Positions 34,908 through 47,600 of a stretch of 64,000 nucleotides of DNA are shown piece by piece (the first letter of the stretch is position 1; each line of letters begins with the position of its first letter). The stretch comes from Schizophyllum amplum. Its lineage: Eukaryota; Basidiomycota; Agaricomycetes; Agaricales; Schizophyllaceae. The stretch lies in assembly GCA_007026445.1 (NCBI GenBank), contig VDMD01000090.1:1-64000 (forward strand). Reading direction: 5' to 3'. Position numbers and translations under genes: made by a program. The notes beneath the pieces are model-generated. The model was not told the origin of the DNA, did no database searches, and saw only the letters and a list, made by a program, of their open reading frames with translations.

Positions 34908-36335
34908 TCAACATCCCTCCACCGTTCTCGCGTCGCGGCGCATGCTGTCGCGCTTGTGCTTCCAGTTGGCCAGCCACCCAATATGCTGAGGTATGTGTCA
35001 GCGGATTTGTAGAAGGCGCAATCAAGGAAACCACGAACCCCATATATTTGATGGCAGCGCAGATGGCTGTCCACCACCAAATTGAGTCGCGCGTCGTCCG
35101 TGCTGCAGTCCTCAAGGGCGGCGACGAATGCTATGAGCTCGGTCCTCACGAAAAGTCTTTGGTCATCAACGTCTGGGAGGGATATGAGCGTTTGAAGTCA
35201 CGGCAACGGCGACAAGGCGTGCGCAGCCCCTCGCTGCCGAGCGCTACGTGACACGCGAGCGCAGATAATTCGGAACACGTACAGCAGGCGGGCACACAAT
35301 TGACTATAAACTCTCGTGTCTTGCGACAATGCATACAGCAGGTGTCATCAGGCGTTGGCGATTGTAGCGTACAGAATCTGTGCGGCATCGTCAGACATGA
35401 TCTCTATCTCGGGGGTAGATGAAGGACGTGAGGGGTAGATACGAAGATTACGCCGGGATGACCATGAAATTTGGGCACCATCATACACGACGGAGAATGA
35501 GCGGGGGACGACAGTCGGCACGAGTAACGCGAGAGGGTGAAAGACAGAAGAGTATGCAGTGCAGTTAAAGGTGAAGAGACGACGTACACTCCGTTGGCAC
35601 ACTCGTCGCAGTACCGCATGCATGCGTTCCACGCAACGAAGTCGGCGTCAGGTAATCCACATTTCTGGATTTAGGTGCAAATTGGTCAGTCAAGATCGTA
35701 ACATCTGACACGCAGGGCGCACGCCACGCAGAACACATCGCACACGCACCATACACAAGTCGTCGAACAGAAAATGAGCGAATTGCGGCTCATTGAGGCC
35801 GGTCGGGACCTTGGGACAACCGCCAGGACCGCCGTACGCGTCCTCCCAGGCTGGATCGCCACGCACACTCTGGAAGCTGATCATCCAGATCCAACGCGCG
35901 CTCTTGTGCAGAAGTACGTGGCGCAGCGTCTTGTTCAGGCGCGATACGCTCAGGAGATCGGCGGGGTGAAGACGAGTGAGGATCTGGGCGTCAGTCAATG
36001 ATCAGCCAGGGAGGCAAAATCGGAGTGAGTCTCTGACCACGTACCTCGTAGACGAGCTCCAAGGGGAGCTCAGCGAGGAGGAGCTTGCGGTTCGTTGACT
36101 TGAACGTCTTAAGCCACGCCTCCCGGGATCCAGTAATGTTGTCTGCTTCCTGAAGGTCGGTGGCGTCCTTGTGGCCACGAGCAGCAGGCGCTTCGATAGT
36201 GCCGTCCTCCGCGTGCTCGTTGTTAGTGGCGGTGTCGACGTCAAGGACACCAGTAACATTGTGATGGTGCTCGCCGGCTATCGCGTCGGCATATCGAATG
36301 TCGGTGGCACCGTCCTCGTGGGATGCGTCAGCCAT
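34908..36335 (-). CDS. F-box protein B, short paralogue of A
   Basis: Start codon at 36333-36335 (MADASHEDG). Clear exons are 36045-36335, 35750-35983, about 35588-35664, 35039-35172 and 34908-34985. I could not settle the joins between the third and fourth, where a small exon containing EIMSDDAAQIL may lie. The F-box is split at the same place as in A: LLLAELPLELVYE then ILTRLHPADLLSVSRLNKTL. RYCDECANG and the exon ending HIGWLANWKHKRDSMRRDA match the middle of the family. The C-terminal half present in A is missing, so B is either truncated or a short form. Convergent with A, with 190 bp between stops. Frames on the opposite strand at 34787-35251 are shadows. Confidence 0.7.
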
Positions 36336-36617
36336 GAGTGCGCGGTACAGTGAGGTTGAGGGAGAAAGTGATGGGAAAAGAAATCAATGGGGGAGGAACA
36401 AGCAACGCGGGGAAAGGTGACGAGGGAGGTATGAGAAAGAGGACAGAGGATGGCGTAAGTACGAAGGCTGGTTAGTCAGGACTCAGAGGAGGAAGGACAC
36501 CGGTAAATGATGGAAGCAGGCGCCTTGCTGATTTATACCGCGTACGGGTGGCCCTCGAAGGACGCTCGGATTAGTTCTGCAATGCGCACGGTCAGGTCAC
36601 AAAGGAAACCGATCAAA

Positions 36618-36748
36618 TCTGAAAGATGAATGGTCAATTGAAAAGAACGAATGGTAGGGTCTGAAAGGTGAACGGTCAAGTATGAAAGGCGAACGCACAG
36701 TGAGTCTGAAAGGCGGACGGTCGAGCCCGAAAGGGAACAGCCAATTGT
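36618..36748. repeat. Minisatellite, 21-bp unit x6
   Basis: TCTGAAAGGTGAACGGTCAAG-type units (unit about 21 bp) in the 542-bp gap upstream of gene B. The rest of 36336-36877 shows nothing. Confidence 0.7.
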
Positions 36749-36877
36749 GAATGACGTACGCTCAAGACCGACACAAAGGCGCGCTATCGAACGCACAAGA
36801 TTACACCATACTGCACTCTGTACATACTCGATTCCGAGAGACATCTCCAAGGATCAACGCAAAAGTAATTTATAACC

Positions 36878-39478
36878 TCAGCACACTACACACTCAAATA
36901 CGAGAGAATCAAATCGGCCCATAATACGCGGCTGGACCGCTTTCTTGTACGTCCTGCCAGAGAGACACAGCGTGAGTATTGAGGTCGAGCGACGAACAGC
37001 CACGCCAAAAACTCACGCTTGCGCCCAAACGCGGCATGCTTCTCTCGTTTCCGCCTCGAGGTGTATCTTGTCGCGCTCGCGCTTCCACTCGTCCAACCAC
37101 ATCATGTGCTGGTGCGGGCGTCAGTGCTATGTAGGGCTTGGAATTATCGCAGATCCCACGAACCTCGTATGCTTGCCGACAGCGTCTGCGCTGCAGTTCT
37201 AGCCATGCGGACACGACATCCGGCGGCGCACCCCTGACTTGGAGTTCCATGAGCGTGTCGACGAACGCCTCGACCTCGCTTCGTACGAAGAGGTCGACAT
37301 TGCCTTTACAATCTGATCACAATATTAGCTTCCCGGATAGCCTGCGAGAATCGTCGCGCAGATATGCACAGTCACTACGCTAGTAGAAAGAACACGTACG
37401 GAGTGCAGGCACAAAATTTGATATGAGTACCCGACCCGGATGACCGCCCTGGGAAAGGGCTTGCTCGATGGTACCGAATCTGGGCGGACGCGTCAGCATT
37501 GGTCGAGGGAAATATTGGCTAGGAGTGGACAAAGAAGTGGGGTAGAGAGGAAAAGGCGCGAGGAAGGTGAAGGAAGAGGCTTGAAAGACAAGGGAAACGG
37601 CATGAGGCATTCAAAGGAATGAGGGCGACGAAGGCGGAGGAAAGGACGACGAAGGCGGAGGAAGGGACGGGTACGAGGAAGAACGTGGAGGCGCGAGGAC
37701 GACGCTCGGGGAGGCGCGAGGAAGGCGAAGAAGGGGTTTGAAAGATGGAAGCTACATGAATGTGAAGGAGATGAAGAGGAACAAGGAGGACCTACATATC
37801 CGAGGTCGAGACGCAAATATCACAGTACCGCATCCGCATCGTCCATGCGATGTAGATGCCGCCAGGTCTGGAGCAGTTCTGACAACAGACGTGAGCATTC
37901 ACGGCGACAGGCGTGAGCATCAGAGACGACGTTCGCGACTGTAGCACCGCACATGAGGCGTACGCACCATACAAAGTTCGTCAAAGAGGAACCGCGCGAA
38001 TTGCGGCTCGGTGAGATCGTCCGGGACTTCGGGGCAGCCGTACACCGGACCCTTGTACGCTTCCCCAGGACCGCGACGCGCTTCCCCAGGACCGCGACGC
38101 GCGTCCCCCGGACCGCCATGCGCGTCCCCTGCACCGCCACGCGCGTGCCCTGCACCGCCACGCGCGTGCCCTACACCGCCGTTCCCTGCACCGCCATTCA
38201 CGTTCCCTGCACCGCCATTCACGTTCGCGAAGCTCGCCCTCCATATCCACCGCGCGCTTCTCTGCAGCAGCATGCCGCGCAGCGTCTTGTTTATACGGGA
38301 CACGCTGAGGAGATCCGCGGGGTGGAGGTGCGTGAAGATCTGCGGTTGAGGATGGTTAGCGTGGGGTAAACTTGAAGGAGTACGGGCGGCGAGGGTGGAG
38401 GAGCATGGGCGCGAGGGTGGAAGAGAGTTTATGTTCATAAACAATATGGAGTCGCCGAGAACTCGCTCACGAAAAAGGGAAATCAAGTGTCGTTACGTAC
38501 CTCATGAACCACGTCCAAGGGGAGCTCGGCGAGCACGAGTGGCTGTTTGGCTGACCACGTATTGATGAATGCCGTCCGCGCGCCGTCGACGAGCTTGAGC
38601 GCCTTAGCACCGTCGACGAGCCTGAGAGCCCTAGCGCTGTCGACGAGCCTGAGAGACTTAGCACCGTCGACGAGATTGAGAGCCCTAGCGCCGTCGACGA
38701 GATTGAGAGCCCTAGCGCAGTCTACGAGATTGAGACTTTGGACGCTTTCGCGAATCTTGAGCGTGCGGACGCTTTCGCGAAGGTTGAGCGTGCGGACGCT
38801 TTCGCGAAGGTTGAGTGCGCGAACGCTGTCGAGCACCTTGATCGTGCGGGCGCCATCAAAGAGCCCAAGGGAATCTATGCCTTCGCGGATCCGGAGCTTG
38901 GGCCGCGTAAGAAATCGATGGCGAAGGCGCGACTTGTCTGCTTGCTGGACGCCAGCGAGGTCAACAGCGTGCTGAATCCCCATGAGATCAGTGGCGTGCT
39001 GGACGCCAGTGAGATCAGTGGCGTGCTGAACACTGTCGGGCTGAGTGGCGTGCTGGACACTGTCGGGCTCAGTGGCGTGCTGAACACTGTCGGGCTCAGT
39101 GGCGTGCTGAGCATCGATGCCGTCGTCCGCAATGATTCGGGCTCTGGTGGCGTCCTGAGTGATCCGGGCATCCTCGCCATGCTGAGCACGAACGACTTCG
39201 ACGTGCTGAACGCGAACGACTTCGACGTTCACGCGCAGGACGACCGCGGCGTGTTCGACAACAGTAGCGTCTGCGGCGGGGTCGACGGCAGTGGCGTTTC
39301 CGGTGGGCTCGACGGCAGTGGCGTTTCCAGTGGGCTCGACAGCAGTGGCGTTTCCGGCGGACTCGACGACAGTGGCGTCTCCTGCGGGGTCGACGGCATT
39401 GGCGTGTCCAACATCACGGGCGCTAGTGATCGTCTGCTGAGCGTCAGTGGCTCCATTTTCGAGGGAAGCTTCAGCCAT
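36878..39478 (-). CDS. F-box protein C, repeat-expanded paralogue
   Basis: Start codon at 39476-39478 (MAEASLENG). Exon 1 (38501-39478, 326 codons) is almost entirely tandem peptide repeats: VEPTGNATA, QHATEPDSV, QHATDLTGV, RALNLRESV and RALNLVDGA types. It ends in the first half of the F-box, LVLAELPLDVVHE. Exon 2 (37968-38339) holds the second half, IFTHLHPADLLSVSRINKTL, then a glycine/alanine-rich insert from a 21-bp coding minisatellite, then FARFLFDELCM. Later exons are about 37796-37878, 37164-37313, 37017-37108 and 36878-36953, matching family exons up to the residues aligned with YQKLRD of A; then a stop. The 37.3-37.8 kb intron boundaries were not resolved. The C-terminal half is missing as in B. 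Function beyond an SCF role is unknown. Confidence 0.68.
38075..38235 (-). repeat. Coding minisatellite in exon 2 of gene C, 21-bp unit x~8
   Basis: Plus-strand unit ACGCGCGTGCCCTGCACCGCC and variants, some shortened by 6 bp. It lies within the domain after the F-box, where paralogues A and D have only about ten residues. Confidence 0.75.
38585..39415 (-). repeat. Four coding minisatellites in exon 1 of gene C
   Basis: Units of 27-30 bp: 38585-38735 (ctAGCGCCGTCGACGAG type), 38735-38830 (GACGCTTTCGCGAA type), 38960-39115 (AGTGGCGTGCTGGACAC type) and 39265-39415 (GACGGCAGTGGCGTTTCC type). All keep the reading frame. Confidence 0.75.
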
Positions 39479-39789
39479 CAGCGCGGTCAGATTAGATGAA
39501 GGGATTGGAAGATTGTGGATAACGACGAAGCACAACAGCTATGAAGGGCGAAAGGAGGAGAGAACAAAGATAGGCTGTGAACGGTCAGAAATGAAAGGCA
39601 GACCAGCATGAAAGAAGCGCCTCGTGGTTATCTCAAAGGCGTGAGAGCCTGCTCCCGCGGTCAAGGTCAATGCATAATCGGGGCCGGTGAATTGCCGGCG
39701 CCATATGAAGACGAACTATGAAGACAAACAAAATGTATGAATTTGACGACGGTCGACAAAGCATAGTCATAGCAGACGTATATACCTAC
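39479..39789. other. Upstream region of gene C, no feature seen
   Basis: About 310 bp with no open frame of note. It lacks the CACGTG promoter word found near genes A and D. Confidence 0.5.
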
Positions 39790-40800
39790 CGGCAAGCGGA
39801 TCTCCATGATAGCGAATTTAGACGGAGGTGGGGACGCGGCTCCTGCCTGAGCTTGTACGAGTATGGCCGAGACACCTAAGTGTGAGGCATAAGCGTGATG
39901 TTATTCAGTGATACGGCGAACACATACCTCAGTGCGAGCGACCGAGAACTTGCGCCCTACGAGATAAGGGTATCCATGATGTAGACGGATATGAGTCCCG
40001 ATGAATTGGGGACGAGGTGACCACCATCAACAGCGACGCTGAACTGCGAACGAAGACGTGTTGACGAATGGTAGCGGGATGATGGTCCACTGACAAGTCG
40101 TGGCTCGTCTACTGGATCGGCACGGGTGAAATGAGGTTCGGGCGAGGGAAATATCATTTGTACGTGAATGCGCGGCCTTGCATTGCGCTATTGAAAGCGC
40201 GTAAGGATGCAGAACACGTCGTGGAGATTGCAGTACGCACCGGTGCAGCCCGCAGCACATATATGAGCACTCCGCGAAGGCGTTCGCAGAGGGCGGTCAT
40301 CTCCTTATGAGCAGCCATCGAGAATGTTGGCGCGGGGAGCTATACGCGGCTGTAGCGCATCCGTATGATATGAGAACTTCTCGGCCGGGTCGGACCCCGC
40401 GACAACAATCAAGTCGATCTGCATGGCATGAGGACGGATGCGAGTTTCTACATGGCAGTACACACCTCTCGCGCCGCGTATCCACGTCAGCTTCCGTGCA
40501 TCGTAGAGGGGCGCGCGAATGAATCCCGCGTCCGTGAGAGCCACAAAGTCGGCTTTTCGTCATGTTTGCGGTGTAGGGCAAGGAGAGGTTGAGGATGACA
40601 TCGATGAAGCCTGGGTGAAGCAGCGGTCGATATTGATCAAGGTCGAGAGCAAGAACAAGGCCGTGATGTGACGGGACGCGCCGGATGGGCGCCGAAAGAG
40701 ACACGTCACGTTCTTGGATGATCTCACGCAAGTTCGACCGCGATGAAGTGTCAAAAAGTTCAGTGAAAGCAGCTGGGAGCAGTAAACTAATCGAATTCGC
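39790..40800 (-). pseudogene. Degenerate copy of an unidentified gene (copy 1)
   Basis: Minus-strand pieces include NLREIIQERDVSLSAPIRR, HHGLVLALDLDQYRPLLHPG, MTALCERLRGVLIYVLRAAP and RPYSYKLRQEPRPHLRL, separated by plausible GT..AG introns but also by stops and shifts. The same order is found at 54.7-55.7 kb, including the intron just before the RPxSYKxR exon. I do not recognise the family. The pairing with the second copy is the main evidence that this was a gene. Confidence 0.55.
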
Positions 40801-40982
40801 TCCGCAGCTTCACCGCATCATGAAGGATCGATGCGGGCGATGTAAGAGTCACAAGTACCGTTACGGCGCGGAACGTCTATCCCCAACTTCGGCGAAGAGC
40901 GTATAGACAAAAATCAGAATCTGTACAACGGCACGCATAAGGACACAACGATGGCAGCATCAGTGAGGTTACTGTAAAGCTA

Positions 40983-43384
40983 CTAGATGATTTGCGCCTC
41001 GCAGGCGGGGCACAAGAACCATCGGGCACCTTTCCCATGCCTCGACTGACGCAAGTTCTTATTAAGAATCGTCTTCGCCGCTCGAAGCCCCGCCTGCGGA
41101 GCGATCCCGTGCAGCCACTCGCGCACATCGGGTACGACGTCCCCGCCCCTCCCGTCCAGCACCTGCCGAACAGCGTGCTGAATGACGACCTCGTTCGTCT
41201 CAGGCGCCTCAGTGGGAAATGTGCGCCGGCGGATCGGCAGCGCGGCGACCTCCGCCCACGTCGTCTGCGGCATCGGGTACGCCTCCGCCTCGTCATGTAC
41301 GTCCTCGCCTAGGTCGGGGTCGTGGTCGAAGCCGAACGGCATACGCGGTGGCTCGTCCGGTGCGAAGTCGTGCTCCTGGAGCAGGTAGCGGAGGTAGCTC
41401 TGATCCCACTCGTCCAGGTAGTCGGCGTAAAAGGCGAGGTCGTGGATCTGCTGACGCCTCATGCATAGAACGTGCATGAAGTTCTCGCAGCGGCGGCACC
41501 AGCGGATTTGGCACCAGATGCTGGGATTCCATTGACGAGAGGGCGTTGATTTGCAGAGGCCGTCCGCGAGGCACATGATGTCCGGAGTCTGGCGAAAGAG
41601 AGAGAGAGAGAGATCAGCGAGCAGGCCGAACAAGACATTGCGGTACTTACAATGTCGGATTGAGCATCCGCGACTGTATAGTGGTACCAGAGATCGGTGT
41701 GGTCCATGGGGACCATGCATGGGACTCTCCTCCCGCCATCGTTCTTGACGACCAACCCGCCGTGATCGGTTTGGACAACAATGCGCCCAAGCTTGGCTTA
41801 TAGCGCAACGGGTCAGAACGACGGCCCATACCGAGGCAGACTGACTTACCAGCCATGCCTTTCAAGGGAATCACGCTTTTCGGACCGGTAGACTTGACGA
41901 AATTCGGGTATCTGACCAAGCTGCAAGACCGGATGTATGAGTTCAGGTCAATGAGACACAATAGGTGAGGACGCACGCGCTCATATTAGGGTGCTGAAGG
42001 TCCCCCGGAACGCGCATGAAGCGCGTGAGAACGGCACCGTCGGGCCTGGGGAGCCCACCGCGGGCACCAGGTCCGTAGTACGCCGGTCCGTCGACTTGCG
42101 CATAGTTGAGAGCCTCCTCATGGAAGGGCGGATCAGTCATGCAGCCTCGTCGCGCCCACGAGCTGTGTGAGCAGAACACAGGTTCATCGTCCTCCTCGGC
42201 GTCGGTCATCTTCTCTGGCTTGACGTAGGTGATATTGTCGAGTTCGGGTTCCGACTCCGAGTCTTGCCCGCTGTAGACGACGGGGAAGTTGAAGCTGGGG
42301 TTGGGCTTGTCGCCGTCGGGGCGGTATTCGTAGATGCTGTACCGGTTGGTCAGTTCGAACGCTAAGATGTGAAGCGAGGTGCATACAAGTCGCCGGGATC
42401 CAGTCGTACATGACACCACCGCCCATCGTCGTCAAGGTCAATTTTGTCTGCGTTGTCGGTCAGTCAGCGTCTCGGCATCAGGGCGTATCAGAGTTCACTT
42501 ACAATTTGCGGGCTCGACTTGACCGGCATGGAGGACAAGCGGTTGACGCGCGTTCGTAGGCGCAGCCGTATGAGCACGCTATGTATTCGACAATCAGCGT
42601 GGTGTCCGCCGATCATGACAAGGACGTACATGTTGGGGCTGCGGGGATTCGGCCGTCGTCGTTGAGCTCGACTTCGGCGGTCGACCACGCTTCGGACGAG
42701 GTGGCGGGGTGGAGGTAGAGTTGTTACGAGCCCCGCCGATTGCATTTCGTCCACCTTTGCGGCCTCGACGGGATTGAGGAGCGGGCGATGAAGAGACTTG
42801 ACTCCCGGCAATCGATGGTGGTGGTCGTGGGCGGAGTATGCGCCCAGGAGTGCTCGTGCTCTCGTGTTGGATGTCTTGAGGGGGGCTGAGTTGTCGAGCC
42901 GATGAGGATGCGACCACGTTCGCTCGCGTGCTGGGCACTTGTGGCGCGCCAGAGCGCGATACCTCGCGCTTGACGTTGCGCGTGTTCAAGGAGTTGCGCG
43001 TGTTCGAGGTGTCACCGTGCAATCGCTGTTGCAGCTTCAGCGCTCGTGATGCACACAAGTAAAAGATGCGGTACGCACCGGTCTCTGCGCCACCGGTAGC
43101 TCCAATTCCGCGTCCATGCTTTCCGGCCGTGCGCGCCTCGATCCCCGCTTCGAGGCGCGTTTCTTGGCTGCCCCAGCTCGTCCAGCATTGTCGTGCGTAA
43201 TTCCGTCAACGGGCTTCCGCCCTCCAATCAGATGGGGGCCCTCCGCAGAGCATGTACCGTCTGTTGGACCCGGCTGCTGACCACTCGACGTAACAGAAAA
43301 TGCGGCTTGCGGACCAAGACCTGTGGGCTGTGAAGCGAGAGACAGAGGGATGGGCTCCGTCGGTCGCGAAAGGAGGGTGCCCAT
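40983..43384 (-). CDS. Unrecognised protein with cysteine-rich motif
   Basis: The probable start at 43382-43384 begins exon 43079-43384, followed by a basic, serine/proline-rich exon ending at 42630 and a short exon ending QVEPAN. A middle part reads YSIYEYRPDGDKPNPSFNF and PVFCSHSSWARRGCMTDPPF. After FVKSTGPKSVIPLKGMAG comes an intron, then LGRIVVQTDHGGLVVKNDGG. The last exon contains CLADGLCK, IWCQIRWCRRCENFMHVLCM and a final WFLCPACEAQII. The cysteines suggest a metal-binding, perhaps PHD-like, module, but I cannot assign one. The joins around 42.35-42.45 kb are unresolved. It lies just outside the Plavaka element, whose left repeat starts at 43550. Confidence 0.5.
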
Positions 43385-43549
43385 GACTTCGCGCTCTCCA
43401 CGGTAAAGGCGAGGAAGGGTTGCGAAGAAGGTGACGATGAGACGAGGGTCAGGAAGAAGAGACAAAAACCCCCTTTCCCGCAGACACTGAATGTTTGACC
43501 GACCAGATCACGAGCCTGTCATAACCATGTGACATGTCAAGACTATGCA

Positions 43550-43564
43550 CATCAGGAAACCTTC
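43550..43564 (+). repeat. Left terminal inverted repeat of the Plavaka element
   Basis: 15 bp, perfect inverse of 51074-51088. Similarity continues weakly as GGTGaaCTT versus aGGTGgCTT. Confidence 0.7.
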
Positions 43565-44658
43565 GGTGAACTTAGAAGTCTTGCACACTGGCCGACTTAT
43601 TTCAGTCCACTAAGTTCGCAAGCTACCTGCCTTACGCAAGAAGAAGTGACTTGTAGTACTTATGACCTTATGACCTTGAGATCTTAGTCTGGTGAACTTG
43701 CTATCGTAAGACTTGCGCGCTTTGAAGCTTCAGGTATTCGGGGGGTGGTCCATAGCGGTGTGAGTCCTGTGACCGCCTGGTGACTGTATTTGCTCGTGTT
43801 TGTGCAGCCGCCCTACAAACGCGGCACACCCCTTTCCTTTCTCTTTGCCCGAACGCACGTTGAGCGCTCTCGACGAGAAGGTGATCCCTTTTGTGTGACG
43901 GCGGGTGCGCACCCTTCTATCGCGGTGCGCGCATCTAAGGTACGTGCGTCCTGCCAACAGTGGACTCTTTCAAGGATGGTGGAGGAACTGTGGAGGTCGA
44001 TAAGTCGCAGCTTCGACAGGTGTGTAGCTGGATCTTGAACATTCTCCTACCGCTGACCTTCCAAGAATGTTACCAGCGTCTAGCGCGACCGGCCCTTGGG
44101 AGCAGCGCTGGCTGCCTTCGCACCCCTCATTCAAGCGTGGTGGGACCTGCCCTGCTTGCTCACCCCTCAAGTCCCGTTACCACCTTCGCCAAGTGAGGTA
44201 TAGGGACACGGGGATGAGCAAGTGAAGAAAGGTTCTACCGCCCGGTGGGAGAGACATAGGCGGTGAGCGACATTTGGAACCCCGTTCGCTGCCGCTCGCC
44301 TCCTTTCACGCCGACGTTTCTCGTCAGTCTGAGTACCCACGCCCACGGCTTTGATGAATGCTGACCCCTTTGGCAGGAATAGGCGTGTGCGCGGTGGCGT
44401 CAAGCCTCTCGACCGGTGCATTACAGAGGCGCGATAGGAGGACAATGTTTTGGCGCGCGACGCTCTGAGCTACATGCGCTCCTGCATCATCCCATTCTCT
44501 CCCCTCCCCACGCCTGACAGTGTGCTACATGCAGAGGATGGCTTTGCGCCCGGCGCTACGCTTCTTGCCTGCGATGAGCTAGGGCGAGAGGAAGTCTGGC
44601 GGCTTGTCTTTGGAGCTGCTGTACTGCAAAGTCTCGTCGGCCGTAGGTAAATCGTAGA

Positions 44659-47600
44659 TCAGAATACAATTTCATTGGTATGGTGGTCGGCATACTTATT
44701 GACATAGAAGGCTTGGAAACAATCATAGGTATAACAGTGCTCGAAGCCGATTGGCATGCGCATGTCACCGAATACAGGAAGCAGTTGTGCACAGCGGATG
44801 AGTGCGTTCAGATGGACCACAGCAACATCACGCACACCTCGAGTGGTATCTGGCTTCACTATCCACATCCCCGTCTTGTGGTCAGGTGCATCACCGACGG
44901 GCGAAAACCACTGCACGAGAGCACACGGATAGCTCTTTCCGGCGTATACGAAGGAGAATAGCAGCATGACTCGGAGGACGACGAGGCCGCGGAAGCCGCT
45001 CTCGTCCTTGTCCTTGACACCGAACGCGACATCGCGCCGCGGCCCCTCCTTGCGCCATGAGGGTGTCGATCGTATGTGCTCCCTGCGCATGCCGCCCACA
45101 CCGGATATGTCGCTTGGAGCATAGAAGGTGGCTGCGGCTGAGTGATAGACATGAATGGGGGAACGGGGGAGCGGGGGGCAATCTTCGAGAGCGACTGCAT
45201 CGGGGTCGCGGTCATCGGAGTTGAGCTGACCAAAGAGGAATCGGCGAATGAGCTCAGGGAGTTTGGGCTGCTCAACGTGGGTTGCTAGTTCCTTCGCCCA
45301 GAGCGGGTAGCCAGGCTCTAGATGAAGATAATCAGTCTCTGAATACCACAAGTGGGAGGAGCACGCACGATGATGCAAGGGAAGTACAACGGTGCCTCGG
45401 AACCGTGCATCATCCACCGCCTGCCCGTCCCGCTCATCATCCTCGTCCTCCTCGTCACCTCCTTCGTCGTTGACAGTGGGCTGCAGCGCAATCTTGCTCT
45501 TTGACAATGGCCGATCGAGCATCCCACGAGACTCGAAGTCAGTGCGTGCAGCGGACAGCTTGTCCAGTCGCTCGTTTGTGACAAGCATCTGGCCAAGAGC
45601 TTTGTACCGGCTAGATCGTCGCCATGGCTTCTTGACGGCAGTAATGTGGCGAGACTCGGTGATCGACGAGCATAGACCGTTCGGTGAACCGAATTCTTGA
45701 ATCATCCAGTGATAGTGTACCATAGAGTGTTGGCGAGGCAGGGAGATTGAGTCGCGAACCCCGGCACGCTCAAAGACTTGACGATGAAGATGGAAGCGTG
45801 TGAGAGCATCGTTGAGCTGATCTAGGGTATGGGCACTGATGTCGGAGCGCCGCGCGATATAGCAGAAGTCGAGGAAGGCAGATAGGCACTGAACGACCTC
45901 GTCCTCAACGTAGTCGACGATTGCGGGCAGGTAGACCTGATGGTCAGTGTGAGCAAGGATATATGCAGTTTGTAATGTAAACACACCTTCATCAACGCCT
46001 TCGAGTCATCCCCTGTCCACTGCTTGAAACGGCGTCCATGAGGGAAACGTCGCAATCCCGGAAATGTTGGTGCAGCTGCAATTCTGCGCGAATATAAGCC
46101 TGGGACTCGAAAAGCCGCATCATATTTGCACGTACCGCCGATCAATGTCGTCCATTATTGCCTTCGCCTCTGCCTCGCCATAACGTGCAACCAGATACTC
46201 GCCAACCCAGGCAACGAGATGGTCTTTGAATGTTCCTTTGATAAGTTGGTGAAGGAGGTCGAAGCTGATGAGCTCATGTATATCGGCGCGCGGGAAGTCG
46301 TTCGTAAAAGGCTAAGAACACAGTAAGTTCCGAACACCGTACAGCATGGCAAACGCGACACTCACAACTATATGCTCATTGATACCGTACTCCTCCCACA
46401 GCCCTTTGCTGTCCAGAAGCTTGACAAGCTCGTCCGTGAACTGTTGAGTTCGGGGACCTCCCTTGCCATCCAGATCAGATGGCAACGCCGTGCATCTACG
46501 TCCAATGAGTCTTTACAAAGCAGTACGACATGATCATTATTCTACTTACTTAGGACACCAGCCTTGCACTATGCCGCTAAGCATGACTTGCTCTGGGTAA
46601 TCTGCGATGTAGGGACCAATCCCGTAAATGCATCGGCGGTAGTGCTGGTCCGGGCAACGGAGTACTTCGGGGACGGTCATGCCGCTCTTAAGTGGCTGCA
46701 GAATAGCAGCCAGTGAGGCATGGAAGAGCTGGTGGCGAAATCGCTTCAGCTCTATGTCGTTGTCGTGCTTGCGATCCGCTACAGCTTCGCGTCAGGGTGC
46801 TGTTCTCGCTCATGGGCTGGAGAACACTCACACTTGGGTATAGCGAGAAACGCGATGGGAATCAAGCCGTTTCGGTGCGCACGTCGAACATTATTGTGAA
46901 TGTTGCCGATAGAAAGGTACAACGGGTAGTATTCGTTGTTCCCGGTGGCCACAGAGACTGTTGTTTTGTCACTGCCGAGAATGATAGGTACGAATGTGGC
47001 GCCGTCAGAATCAATGTCCTTGTCGTTTTCGATCTCCGTCTAGAGCCGGAGAGACGCGTTAATACATGCGCTCAAACTATGACATAGACAAACACTTACG
47101 CATTGGCGGTATGCCCAGTTTCCAGAGAAGAAGTCGCGATAGTGGCGATGACCTGACGCATCGTACTCTTGAAAGGGTACGTAGTCGAACTCGCCGTCAA
47201 AGTCAGGGTTGTCGAGTAGACTCTTGACGACTTCTTGAGGGTCCCGGTACCAGATAGGATACTTCGCCGTCTGCCAGCTCGGAACAGAGCCGTCGATCGG
47301 CAGGTCAGAAACCGGGAAACTGGCCTCGAAAGTTTGCCACGGGACGTCTCCCACGGTCGTCCCGTCGATGGTTGAATGAAGATCGCGGTGGTGTGCAAAC
47401 GGCGGAGGAGGTATATCCTCTTCATTGAGCCCGAGCTGCGCGAAGTGATGCTCGTTCCATGCAGCCCAGAGGTCCATGAGGTGTGTAGTGTCGCCCTGCG
47501 ACATTTCGACTTTCTTGAACAGAAACTCAGCAATCTTGAACTGAATCCCGGAGTCGTATGGTGCCCAGTCCGAGGAAGAAGTATCTGCATGACGCGGTTC

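Noticed and set aside
34787..35251. 154-codon plus-strand frame between F-box genes A and B
   Set aside because: The minus strand of the same DNA holds clear F-box-family exons of gene B, so this is a shadow.
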